The notes under the pieces were generated by a model. That model was given only the letters and a program-made list of their open reading frames with translations. It was not told the origin of the DNA and did not search any database. A stretch of DNA of 64,000 bases, taken from assembly GCA_007115705.1 (NCBI GenBank), contig QXEO01000722.1, forward strand, positions 2,602,098-2,666,097. Reading direction: 5' to 3'. Source of the DNA: Dactylis glomerata (Eukaryota > Streptophyta > Magnoliopsida > Poales > Poaceae). Both the position numbers and the translations under genes were made by a program. This document shows, one piece after another, positions 22,536-33,527 of the stretch (the stretch's first letter is position 1; the number at the start of each line of letters is the position of its first letter).

Positions 22536-24375
22536 TCGAATTCAAATGCAATGGCTAAAATTGTCGGGTTCTTGAATCCGCGCTCCCGATGGGAGTAAAT
22601 GTCGAGTTTATTTTCTGGTGCTTGTCACCGACAATGAACTCGAAATTTTCTTCCTCATTCTTCTCGAAATAATTTTTCATCGGGTGCGCGACCAGCGCTC
22701 CCGATGGGAGTAGCCCCCGAGGCTATGGTCGGATACTTGTAGTCGATCATAAGCTCCAATTTCCTTCTTCTTCATCTGTTCCTTGGTTCTTCTTCTTCAT
22801 CTCTTTTTGTCAAAAAAATTCTCAACATTGTCTTTCTATCGGGTGCACGGCCAGTGCTCCCGATGGGAGTAGCCCCCGAGTCTATGTTCGGGTACTTGTA
22901 GCTGAGCATAGACTCAAGTTGTACTACTCAAAGAAGTTTGGCTCCTACAGAAAATAGAAAAGTTGTGAAATATTTTGTAACTTCAAGAAATATTGTGTTT
23001 CCAGATTGTAATGATGATTCAATATGTAAAATGTACATGAGAGTTTTTTATATAATTTATCGATCGTACGTAAGACCCTTTCGTTAGCCTGATGCACTCG
23101 CGGCTCGATCAGCTACTCAGGTCAGACGTAGCTTCTGCGGTTTATTTGCTAAGCCTTTTTGTTAGCCTGACGCCCAAGGTTTGCGCCTTGCCAACCTGTT
23201 TGTCAAGTTTTTGCGACTGTAAACAGAATTGTCAAGGATTCAACAAGGAATGCCAGCTACTAGGGCTTTTGCAATTTTTCAAAGTCAATGATATGCAGGA
23301 TGATTTCCCATGGCAGAGCCCCCGAGTGTTGAGTGTGGCGAAAGTAAATAATAATTGATTCTTAGAAGAGGAAAACTTAGCTTTTATCGGGTGCGGCATG
23401 GTCGGCGTGGCCGTAGTCGATGATGTAGAGGTAGGTGAGTTGTTGTCATAGAATCACAACCACGATCAGAGGCGAAGTTGTTGTCGAGCCCCCGATCACT
23501 ATTGGGATCACCGTGTTGCTGATGTCGAAGAAATAGCAGGTCTTGAGAGTGATTTTTCGCACTCCAGGACGAGTTGATGTCGATCTCCCGAGCGTAGCCG
23601 ATAGTTTGTGCGAGTGCGCGACAGCGAGCCCCCGAGCGTATCAAATCATAGTTAACGCCATAGTCGATGATGTCAAAAGCGAAGTAGTCGAAATATTTTC
23701 ATCTGATAGATATGCACGTTGCTTCACGCCTTGGTTTGATCAACTTGCTTATGGCCTTCACATCTTCACGTAATACCCGAACATCAGCTTTTGCTTTCTT
23801 GATTCTCGTGATGTAGTAATCTGACTTAATTTCATGAGAGCTTGTTCTGATCTGTGACCGACATATAAAGTATGGGCTCCTTCTAGCTGCCGCGCCTTTG
23901 ACCATGATGGGTACATCGGAACTTGCTCCAGAAACAGAGATCGATCCGTCTTCAGAATTGCTGTCGATTGCTGCCAGTCTTTGGCGAAATCTATTTTGGA
24001 TGCAAACGGAGACATCCTGCTGCGCCTCGTGTAGATGATACGTGATCACGGAAACCATAGAGAACACCAATTCTTACTCCTACAGATCGATCTTTTTTGT
24101 TCCTCGACAACTTGGCAGCTCCGCGGATCACCAGAATCTCGTGTTCAGGAACGCTCAGCAGGCAAGCCATCCTTGATTAAAGCTGCTCGTGTGATGCAAT
24201 AAATGATAGAATTGTTGATGACGAAGATGAGCCAGACCAGATTCGATCTGTTGAAGCGATCTAGGTGCTGCTGTTGGCAGCTGCAAAATTTGTTGATCTT
24301 GTCGACGAAAAAAGTTGAAGGATCCCGCCCGGATAACAAAATCCAGTCGTCGCGATCCCCACGGTTGGCGCCAAT

Positions 24376-24834
24376 TGACGAGAGTTAACTCGGTAAATGT
24401 CCTAGATCAAGGACTTTGGATCGGGGGAAAGCCGACAACTAGAGATTCCGGGATTGAGATTGGCACACGACGTACCCAGATTCATGTCCCCGCGGTGGAG
24501 GATCGCTACATCCTGCTAGCAATCTAGTATATGATCACAATGGTGTTTATAGTGGGCCGCCGGAGGCGCAGTTTTGTATCTAATCTATGTCTAATCTATC
24601 TTATCTCTCTAGTATTGCGTGTCTATGATGTTGTAACTTGTCCCTCTAGGGCGCCCCTGCCTGGCTTTATATACGCAACCGGGCTAAGATTTCCAAGTGT
24701 CCTAGTCGAATACGGATTAGAACATTCCTTCTTCGTCTCCAAGTCAATCTTCGAGTCCTTGTACTTGTCCACCTCCATAATGGGCCAAACCCGGTATACT
24801 AATCCGTGGTTACCCGAAGGACATACCCATGTCA
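24376..24834 (-). repeat. 5' LTR of the 2.9 kb element
   Basis: Right LTR copy next to the PBS-like site, followed by GGACC. It lies inside the first unit of the 2.5 kb tandem duplication and so has a near-identical second copy at 26892-27350. Confidence 0.87.
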
Positions 24835-25686
24835 GGACCCATCATTGCTATATCTGGATGGCGAAATATGTACGCTAACTAGACCAACGTGATTTAAGTA
24901 TTACCATTGATTTATAATTTATTGTATAATGATATTTTTGATATAATTGAGAGTTACATTTCGTTATAGTTGAATTATGATTTACTAGGGTTCATGATTT
25001 AATTAATTTCACATTCTATGCATTCTCCACATGTGGTTAATGACATGTTAATTTGTTTCATTTTGTTGATTGCTACTCGCAAATTCCCCTCCTGTGAACC
25101 CAGAAACTAGGTGCTGCTTATGCTTGACTGTGATGATTAGTTATCTATGTTTATATGTTCACGTCTGTCTTTCACTCTACCCTTCAGGCACTCTCTGCAG
25201 TCATCAGCAATTTTAAAATTAAGGTAATGCCAACATACACTTTATATTTTTAACTACTTAGCATAGTTAACATTGTTGATAATCCCATCTTTGTATATTT
25301 TACTAATGGTATATATGTGTGAACGAAAATCTCGTTTGTTCTTAACTATGAAATGCAGTACCTTTTTCTTATCCAGCTGGTCAATTTCTAAATCTATATT
25401 TCTTCTGTATATTTTACTGTATGTCCCTTTTCCTAAAATGAGTGACTCTGATCATTTAGGTGATTCATGCAACGATGCTATCATTCTTGCACTCTCTCCA
25501 TGTTATCTAGTATTCAGTAGTACATAGTTCTTTAGTGCTTTCGTAGGTTCCATACTTCTATTTATTTCATCTTGATGAATGGTACTCTCCAAATCCCTTT
25601 GTGAACCCTAAAACTAGGTGTTGCTTGTTTACTATGATGACCAATTGTCTCTGTCCACATGTTCACATTTGTCTTTCACTATACCC

Positions 25687-26454
25687 TGATTGGGTTTGAC
25701 CCTGAGGTTGTGGCCCAATCTTCACGGATTCACGAGATTTGTGGAGGGCATGCGATGAACACGAAGAACACGAAGAACACGATGAACACGACACACAAAT
25801 CAAAGGAAAACACACACACACACACACACAAGATAGACACCAGTTGTCCTTGTTGGCCCGATTCACCAACTCAACTGAATCACAAGGAAGAGACTCCAAG
25901 AGCAGAATTCCTTGTTAGAGATTGACTTGCAAGAGATAGAATTCCAATTGGGGAAGAGACCAATCAAATGGATAGAATTACACACACTTGTATGCAAGAG
26001 ATCCAAATCAAGGTAGAATTCCCCAAATAGAAGAGATCCCAAACAAAGAGGGATGATGGTCAACTCTAGATGGATGATCTAGTAGTAGGGTTCCCTCAAG
26101 GGGTGAGGCATGATGCCAATTCTTATCTCAATACTTCTCTTCTCCTAGAGAGGGGAAAGGGGCCCATATATATAGGCAACCATGACCTGGGGGTAGTTCG
26201 GTCATTAGGCAGATAGATCACATGGGTGGCTTCAAGGCCAAAATAGGGCTAGCTCTTGTAAGCCGACTTTAGCCGGTGTGGGACCGGCTTTAGCCGGTAT
26301 GACTTTAGTTGACGCCTTCTTCTTGCAGCGCTTCCATGCTTCTTTTTGGTGGTTCTTCTTCTTCCTTCTCTTCCATGCCTCAATGATGTTGGCCTTGAGT
26401 GTGGATGTTGTTGACGCACATGATGCGGTGGTGTCCGAAAGCCACCCCGTATCA
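25687..26454 (+). repeat. Solo LTR, 768 bp (copy 1)
   Basis: Begins TGATTGGG and ends CCGTATCA and is flanked by TACCC on both sides (25682-25686 and 26455-26459). Other copies of the host repeat show the uninterrupted CTATACCCT(A)CAGG site. It has a TATATATAG box near 26167, a CA microsatellite at about 25810-25830 and no internal domain, PBS or second LTR, so it is the product of LTR-LTR recombination. The paired terminal TGCCGGTTTTAGCC-like boxes near 26261-26300 repeat internally. Confidence 0.82.
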
Positions 26455-26891
26455 TACCCTGCAGAAATTCCCTGCATTTATCAGCAACTTTCAAATTAAG
26501 GTCATGCCAACACACTTTATATTTGTAACTACTTAGCATAGTTAACTTTATTGATAATCCCATCTTGCTATTTTTTGACGGATGAACATGTATGTTTGTA
26601 GGTGATTCGTGCTCGCTATGTATTCGATCATGATTAGGTGATGACCCATCATTGCTATATCTGAATGGAGATCATATGTACGCTAAGGGTGTGTTTGGTA
26701 GCCCGTGTGATGCAATAAATGATAGAATTGTTGATGACGAAGATGAGCCAGACCAGATTCGATCTGTTGAAGCGATCTAGGTGCTGCTGTTGGCAGCTGC
26801 AAAATTTGTTGATCTTGTCGACGAAAAAAGTTGAAGGATCCCGCCCGGATAACAAAATCCAGTCGTCGCGATCCCCACGGTTGGCGCCAAT

Positions 26892-27350
26892 TGACGAGAG
26901 TTAACTCGGTAAATGTCCTAGATCAAGGACTTTGGATCGGGGGAAAGCCGACAACTAGAGATTCCGGGATTGAGATTGGCACACGACGTACCCAGATTCA
27001 CGTCCCCGCGGTGGAGGATCGCTACATCCTGCTAGCAATCTAGTATATGATCACAATGGTGTTTATAGTGGGCCGCCGGAGGCGCAGTTTTGTATCTAAT
27101 CTATGTCTAATCTATCTTATCTCTCTAGTATTGCGTGTCTATGATGTTGTAACTTGTCCCTCTAGGGCGCCCCTGCCTGGCTTTATATACGCAACCGGGC
27201 TAAGATTTCCAAGTGTCCTAGTCGAATATGGATTAGAACATTCCTTCTTCGTCTCCAAGTCAATCTTCGATTCCTTGTACTTGTCCACCTCCATAATGGG
27301 CCAAACCCGGTATACTAATCCGTGGTTACCCGAAGGACATACCCATGTCA
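26892..27350 (-). repeat. LTR copy created by the tandem duplication
   Basis: Matches the 5' LTR at 24376-24834 at the 2516 bp offset and carries 188 bases of the same internal region before it. It has no target duplication of its own: the bases to its left are internal element sequence. It is a passenger of the duplication and not an insertion. Confidence 0.93.
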
Positions 27351-28202
27351 GGACCCATCATTGCTATATCTGGATGGCGAAATATGTACGCTAACTAGAC
27401 CAACGTGATTTAAGTATTACCATTGATTTATAATTTATTGTATAATGATATTTTTGATATAATTGAGAGTTACATTTCGTTATAGTTGAATTATGATTTA
27501 CTAGGGTTCATGATTTAATTAATTTCACATTCTATGCATTCTCCACATGTGGTTAATGACATGTTAATTTGTTTCATTTTGTTGATTGCTACTCGCAAAT
27601 TCCCCTCCTGTGAACCCAGAAACTAGGTGCTGCTTATGCTTGACTGTGATGATTAGTTATCTATGTTTATATGTTCACGTCTGTCTTTCACTCTACCCTT
27701 CAGGCACTCTCTGCAGTCATCAGCAATTTTAAAATTAAGGTAATGCCAACATACACTTTATATTTTTAACTACTTAGCATAGTTAACATTGTTGATAATC
27801 CCATCTTTGTATATTTTACTAATGGTATATATGTGTGAACGAAAATCTCGTTTGTTCTTAACTATGAAATGCAGTACCTTTTTCTTATCCAGCTGGTCAA
27901 TTTCTAAATCTATATTTCTTCTGTATATTTTACTGTATGTCCCTTTTCCTAAAATGAGTGACTCTGATCATTTAGGTGATTCATGCAACGATGCTATCAT
28001 TCTTGCACTCTCTCCATGTTATCTAGTATTCAGTAGTACATAGTTCTTTAGTGCTTTCGTAGGTTCCATACTTCTATTTATTTCATCTTGATGAATGGTA
28101 CTCTCCAAATCCCTTTGTGAACCCTAAAACTAGGTGTTGCTTGTTTACTATGATGACCAATTGTCTCTGTCCACATGTTCACATTTGTCTTTCACTATAC
28201 CC

Positions 28203-28966
28203 TGATTGGGTTTGACCCTGAGGTTGTGGCCCAATCTTCACGGATTCACGAGATTTGTGGAGGGCATGCGATGAACACGAAGAACACGAAGAACACGATG
28301 AACACGACACACAAATCAAAGGAAAACACACACACACACACACAAGATAGACACCAGTTGTCCTTGTTGGCCCGATTCACCAACTCAACTGAATCACAAG
28401 GAAGAGACTCCAAGAGCAGAATTCCTTGTTAGAGATTGACTTGCAAGAGATAGAATTCCAATTGGGGAAGAGACCAATCAAATGGATAGAATTACACACA
28501 CTTGTATGCAAGAGATCCAAATCAAGGTAGAATTCCCCAAATAGAAGAGATCCCAAACAAAGAGGGATGATGGTCAACTCTAGATGGATGATCTAGTAGT
28601 AGGGTTCCCTCAAGGGGTGAGGCATGATGCCAATTCTTATCTCAATACTTCTCTTCTCCTAGAGAGGGGAAAGGGGCCCATATATAGGCAACCATGACCT
28701 GGGGGTAGTTCGGTCATTAGGCAGATAGATCACATGGGTGGCTTCAAGGCCAAAATAGGGCTAGCTCTTGTAAGCCGACTTTAGCCGGTGTGGGACCGGC
28801 TTTAGCCGGTATGACTTTAGTTGACGCCTTCTTCTTGCAGCGCTTCCATGCTTCTTTTTGGTGGTTCTTCTTCTTCCTTCTCTTCCATGCCTCAATGATG
28901 TTGGCCTTGAGTGTGGATGTTGTTGACGCACATGATGCGGTGGTGTCCGAAAGCCACCCCGTATCA
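28203..28966 (+). repeat. Solo LTR (copy 2, by tandem duplication)
   Basis: 764 bp copy of the solo LTR including its TACCC flanks (28198-28202 and 28967-28971). It is four bases shorter because of the CA and TA repeat contractions. Confidence 0.85.
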
Positions 28967-29198
28967 TACCCTGCAGAAATTCCCTGCATTTATCAGCAAC
29001 TTTCAAATTAAGGTCATGCCAACACACTTTATATTTGTAACTACTTAGCATAGTTAACTTTATTGATAATCCCATCTTGCTATTTTTTGACGGATGAACA
29101 TGTATGTTTGTAGGTGATTCGTGCTCGCTATGTATTCGATCATGATTAGGTGATGACCCATCATTGCTATATCTGAATGGAGATCATATGTACGCTAA

Positions 29199-30154
29199 GG
29201 GTGTGTTTGGTAGCCCGCGTCACTACAGAAAGACATTCTCACCTCAGCTATGTTGACCTCATACAAGCTTCCCTCAGATTTTCTTATATGTTTTGTAGGT
29301 TGGGTATGTTCAAACAAGCTAGACTGAGATGTGGTTTGGTGGGCTGTGTGAGTTGAGAATCGAAATTTTTGCACAGAGGACCTTGGATAAAAATAAGTAG
29401 TGCAATCAAGTTCCTGAACATAAAATTAAAAGAAAATGGGTCCTAAAAAGAAAAAGAAAAAGCAATCAGGTCCCTAAACAGAAAAATAAAAGCAATCAGG
29501 TCCCTGGCGGTGGCTCCACGGCCGGCCGGCCTACACCGGCGAGAGCTGTAGCAGCGGCATCCGTCTTCCATCGAGCATCAGGGCAGCGCGTTGTCCTCCG
29601 GTAGCAACGTGGCATGGCGCGGCATCAGTCAGCTGCATCGTGGTGTCGTCGACAGCAGCACGGCGTGTCGTTGGCAACAGGAGTGCGCCGCTGCATCATC
29701 AGCAGGAGCGCGGCGCGGCGCCATCTGCAGGAGCGCAGCGCAATGCCGTGTCGAGGAGGTGAGATCTGTGGCAGTGGTTGGCCGCGACCTCTGCGGCGGT
29801 GGGAGGCACCTCTGCAGCGGTGGGTGGTGCCTCTGCGGCAGTGGCCGGTGGCCGGTGCGGTCAGGGGCAGGGTGGAGCTCTAGGGAAGAGAGAGAAGAAG
29901 AGGAAAGAAATGAGGAGGAGTGAAGGTGGGGCGGGGGTCTGGGGGTGCGGGACGGGGTGGTTGTGGGTCGTGCTTGGCCTGGTTGAGGAGCGAAGCTCAA
30001 TCTGAGCTTCTCTCCTCAGCCTGGCTGAGTGGGCTTTTTTGTGTGAAGTGGGCACTGCTGAGGTCGACCGAGCCGGGCAACCAAACACCAAAAAGTGGCA
30101 AATGGTGGGATGAGGTGAGAATATCTCAGTTTCCCCAGTCTACCAAACACACTC
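29199..30154. mobile_element. PIF/Harbinger-like non-autonomous element, 956 bp
   Basis: Terminal inverted repeats GGGTGTGTTTGGTAG / CTACCAAACACACTC (one mismatch) are flanked by TAA on both sides (29196-29198 and 30155-30157). The host repeat shows the empty site GTACGCTAACTAG. A 3 bp TAA duplication and GGG-TGTTTGG ends indicate the Tourist/PIF-Harbinger group. The middle (29500-30000) is unusually GC-rich, with repeated GGTGGGAGGCACCTCTGC-like units, and has open frames on both strands without recognisable domains. It may be captured host DNA. No transposase is present. Confidence 0.85.
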
Positions 30155-31530
30155 TAACTAGACGAACGTGATTTAGGTATTACCATTTATTGATAATTTT
30201 TGTATGATATTTTTTGCTATAACTGAGTTACATTTCAGTATAGTTCATTTATATTTACTAGGGTTCATGATTTAATTAACTTCACCTTCTACACATTCTC
30301 TAGTTGTGGTTAATGACATGTTTAAATATCCTTGTACTCTCTTCGTGTTCTCCAGTATTATATTATTCTCTAGTTCCTTAGTGCTTTATTACTATGTTTC
30401 ATACTTCTATTTGTTTCATTTTGATGAATGATACTCCACAATTCCTCCCTGTGTCACCCTAAAACTAGGTGTTGCTAACGATTGTTTACTGTGATAACAA
30501 AATCTAAATGTTCACATGTTCATGTATGTCTTTCACTCTACCCTGCAGGCTCTCTCTACATTCATCAGCAATCTTCAAATTAAGGTCATGCCACCATACT
30601 TTATATTTATAACTACTTAGGATAGTTAAAATTGTTGATGATCGTACCTTGGAATATTTGACTGGCGATCATAATTTGAATGAAAAGCCGATTATTCTTA
30701 AGTATGGATTATAGGACCTATTTCTTATCCAGTAGGTCAATTTTTAATCTATGGTAGTGTCATTCTACATAACCTCCATAATGTAGGCACATAAAACTTG
30801 TTTTGATCCTCATAGGTTAAAGTTATTCATTAAATGATGCTTATATCCCACTGGTTCGCTTGTTGTTTTGTTAATATTGGAAACTTTTAACACATATATG
30901 CTATGCTATAGGTAAAGACCACGAGGGTGGAAGAAGATGATAATGGTGGCTGTTATGGGTTAAAGTGCACTTGTTTTGACCCTGCTAGCTTTAGGTGATT
31001 CATTTCTTGATATGTTTTATCCCCACATTTAGCCTTGTTCCTTTGTGTTAAACTATTCGAACACCTACATATGCTCTGCATGCCTGTTACTACTGCTCAT
31101 TTAAGTCTAAATATTATTAATTGCAGAAAAGTATTATGAGCCTCCTTCATGAGTTCCTAGGACTATAGATAGATGATCATTGCAGGTTCTTCAAGATGCT
31201 TAATTACATCAAAAGTGGAAGATTGCAACTTACGGATGCAAACAATTATGTTTTAGATATGCCGCTTATTGCTGTATTACATCAGTTTTGAAATGTAGTA
31301 TGTTTTGGAAAGCTGATTTGCAATGGGAAGCAGTACATTTTGGAACAGAGAGTTAGTATTTGTATACGCGTGAACTTCTTTTGGATGTATTTTGTATACA
31401 TACAAAACTTCTACTTTTGTACATACCCTAGCCTAGAATGTATTGAAATACGAAATACATGATTCTATTTTTATTCCAAAATCATAAGCAGTGAAGTTCA
31501 TGGTAAGTGTAACCGTCACTGCTTTGAACA
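30155..31530. other. Last host repeat unit and unannotated DNA
   Basis: 30155-30700 is a further degenerate unit of the AT-rich array. 30900-31450 has TTGCAG acceptor-like sites (near 31124 and 31180) and non-coding sequence that could be a terminal exon matching the exon-like block at 19839-20003. I cannot support a protein. Confidence 0.35.
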
Positions 31531-32076
31531 ATAGAGCGATGGGCACAAAACTCATTGCACGTCACATGTCACACGCTATTGGAGACGATCAGGAAAGAAG
31601 AGAGAACGTCAGTCATTATCTACTACTGACTATGTTACATTAAATTTGTGCATCAAAGGCGAAACGTAATGACAGGCGCATCATAGGTAGGCCGTTAGCG
31701 GAAAAGTACAAATGACAAATTCATTGAAGCAAGCGCGTGACATGAACACTACAGTTGACAGCCGCATGTTACACACACACGTCACCGATGCATTACAAAT
31801 GACAGGATGAAAACTTTCTTCTCATCAGATCAGCACCATGACTGACGTGCCACCCATTGTTTCTGAGCCACTGGATTGTTGCCGCCTAGCGCCGCTCGTC
31901 AGATCAAGCAACTATCGCCGATAGCCATAATTTTATACGGGCGTCACTGCCAAGTGCTAGACATGACTGGCCATCGACGATACACATTACCAGTGGCTGC
32001 AAATCAGTGACGGACGCCTCCATCATTACTGTATGGGAAAACACGCCCATCACTACTATGCCTTTTTGGCATAGTG
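31531..32076. mobile_element. CACTA-like element end at 32076
   Basis: The edge CCTTTTTGGCATAGTG reads on the opposite strand as CACTATGCCAAAAAGG. Inside it, TGACGGGCG/CGTCACTG-type motifs occur in both orientations (about 31670-32055), as in CACTA subterminal repeats. The other terminus was not found. Immediately to the right lies a Gypsy gag, so the CACTA end may mark an insertion into that element. Confidence 0.45.
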
Positions 32077-33023
32077 CTCGACAAGTTCAGGACGAATGTT
32101 GCCACTCGCTAAGACGGCTCCTGTAATCCCGTCGAGTTTCTCCAGCTCTACATCGTCATCGTCCAAGCCGCCCGCAGGGACCAGCGCGCCATGGCCAACT
32201 GGTTCCCGATGGCCCTCAAGCACACGGCGCGGACATGGCTAATGAACTTGCTGCCCAAATCGTTTGCCTCCTGAGGAATATATGCCAGTAGTTCATCGCC
32301 AATTTCATGCCCACGTATGAGCACCCCGCTACAAAGAACGACCTCAAATCGGTGTGCCAGGTTAAGGGCGAGACGCTTCGGCAATACATCCAGCGCTTCG
32401 GCCAGATGCGCAACCAAATTCTTCGGGTCTCCAACGAGGAAGTCATCTCTGCGTTCTCCGTGGGTGTCTCCGACATCAAGATGAAGGAAAAGCTCTCCAT
32501 GAACGACGAGCTGACCTCCATGGTAAGGATCTTCAAGATCAACGACTAGTGCGCCAAGGCCGAGGAGGGAAGGCTCTTCGTGCACAGCGCCCCGGAGTCG
32601 ATGCCGTCGGAGGCCAAGCCAAAAGACCCCAAGCGCAAGGAGGTTGCAGTCCTCGCGGCAGAGCCCGAGCAAAGGCACCGCCGTGATGACCGCTCCGAGC
32701 GCGATAAGTGCAGCCGTCACCGATACTGCATTCTCCACAACCGAGACACGCATAACACTGATGACTGCTGGGTCGTCAGGAAGTTCCATGAGGAGCCCGG
32801 CGTGACGAAACGACGCAGGGGTGGCCGCAGCAGCACTCGTGGTGGCAACCATGATGACGACCACGATGTGGGTCGCCGAAGGGAGAACCCTCCACGCGTG
32901 CACGCCAAACCCCTTCCGCTGCCTCCTCCAGCAAATTCTCATCATGAGGAAAATCAAGGGGGTACCAAGAGCCTCGGGGATAGCCACATCAAGCAGCTAT
33001 CGCGTGAGATCGCGGCAGCATAG
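32077..33023 (+). pseudogene. Tat-lineage Gypsy gag, interrupted
   Basis: Capsid gene of a Gypsy element. The first part reads VEFLQLYIVIVQAA and WFPMALKHTARTWLMNLLP, followed by a stop and a frame change. The frame 32307-32549 holds the typical LRQYIQRFGQMRNQI and VGVSDIKMKEKLSMNDEL segment, and 32580-33023 holds the basic C-terminal part with a CILHNRDTHNTDDCW motif in the place of the zinc knuckle. The N-terminus and 5' LTR are missing because a CACTA-like end adjoins at 32076. High GC distinguishes it from the AT-rich array to the left. Confidence 0.82.
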
Positions 33024-33107
33024 CCAAGTGCTTACGCTCCTAGGCTGAAATGGTCCCCTAACAAGATATGCTTCGACGAGGAGGACCACCCGAACTCCAC
33101 TCGGACC

Positions 33108-33527
33108 GTGGGCACTATCTCGATTGTGTGCACGCAAACCATTAACAACATCACCGTCAATCGTACCCTCATCGATGGAGGGGCCAGCCTCAACATCATC
33201 TCCATCAAAGTCTTCGAGAAGATGCAAGTGCCCTACCATCGGCTCATGCCAACCACGCCTTTGTTTGGAGTAACTCAGGGCTCCACCACGCCCATTGAGC
33301 AGGTGCGCCTTCCCTTCACCTTCGGCACGCGAGATAACTACCACACGGAGAACCTTGACTTCGACATCGCCTACCTCGCACTACCGTACAACGACATCCT
33401 CGGCTACCCAGCCTTGGCCAAGTTCATGGCGGTGACTCACCATGGCTTCATCGTCCTCAAGATCCCAAGCGACCATGACACCATCACTGTACGCTGCAAC
33501 GAAAGGAATGCCCTGTGCTTTTTGTAG
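33108..33527 (+). pseudogene. Retroviral-type aspartic protease of the Tat-lineage element
   Basis: The frame carries RTLIDGGASLNIIS, the active-site loop in the D-[GTS]-G-A form, and later ILGYPALAKFMA, the second conserved strand region (usually ILGRP). The enzyme would process the element's polyprotein. It lies in the gag frame, while RT lies in another frame, so a frameshift separates protease from the rest of pol. Stop at 33525-33527. Confidence 0.82.

Larger units (their letters stand above)
21919..24834 (-). mobile_element. Non-autonomous Gypsy-like LTR element, 2.9 kb
   Basis: Direct repeats 21919-22379 (461 bp) and 24376-24834 (459 bp) begin TGACGAG and end CATGTCA and are flanked by GGACC. 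On the minus strand a PBS-like TTGGCGCCAACCGTGGGG lies next to the right LTR (24357-24374) and a purine-rich GGAGGCTAC tract lies next to the left LTR, so the element is minus-oriented. The 2.0 kb interior has no gag or pol; it contains a pyrimidine-rich minisatellite of CTTCGACTTCTTCAAT (about 22436-22530) and repeated GCTCCCGATGGGAGTAGCCC blocks. It is a LARD-type derivative, probably mobilised by a Tat-like Gypsy partner. Confidence 0.88.
24188..26703. repeat. Tandem duplication, unit 1 (2516 bp)
   Basis: The unit starts inside the non-autonomous LTR element, covers its 5' LTR, the host repeat and the solo LTR, and stops 17 bases into the left end of the Harbinger-like element. It is followed without a gap by unit 2. 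The offset is 2516 bp at every landmark up to the CA repeat, then 2514 and 2512 because of two short-repeat contractions. Confidence 0.95.
26704..29215. repeat. Tandem duplication, unit 2 (2512 bp)
   Basis: Near-identical to unit 1. Differences I saw are a few substitutions (for example near 27229 and 27271), a CA repeat shorter by two bases and a TATATA tract shorter by two bases. Unit 2 runs on into the complete Harbinger-like element. Such similarity indicates a recent event, after all four inserted elements were in place. Confidence 0.95.
20340..30700. repeat. Degenerate array of AT-rich repeat units, interrupted by mobile elements
   Basis: A recurring landmark, CCCT(A/G)CAGGCACTCCCT ... 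CAGCAA(T/C)TTTCAAATTAAGGTCATGCCAACAC ... TTTATATTTGTAACTACTTAGCATAGTTAAC, appears with substitutions near 20366, 21236, 21729, 25181, 26456, 27697, 28968 and 30540. Between these, ATGAACCCTGAAACTAGGTGTTGC and CATGATTAGGTGATGACCCATCATTG also recur. Removing the inserted elements leaves units of roughly 0.5-0.9 kb in the same orientation, so the locus grew by old tandem duplication. Coding capacity is absent. Two of the copies (27697, 28968) come from the recent 2.5 kb duplication. Confidence 0.75.

Noticed and set aside
25659..25925. Open frame with repeated NTKNT and THTH residues
   Set aside because: It arises from short repeats and a CA microsatellite inside the solo LTR.
24188..29215. CRISPR-like or satellite array
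   Set aside because: Only two long units are present, each made of unrelated mobile elements; this is a segmental duplication.
32148..32987. 279-codon minus-strand open frame
   Set aside because: It is antisense to gag, which has clear family motifs on the plus strand; the minus frame reflects high GC and codon bias.
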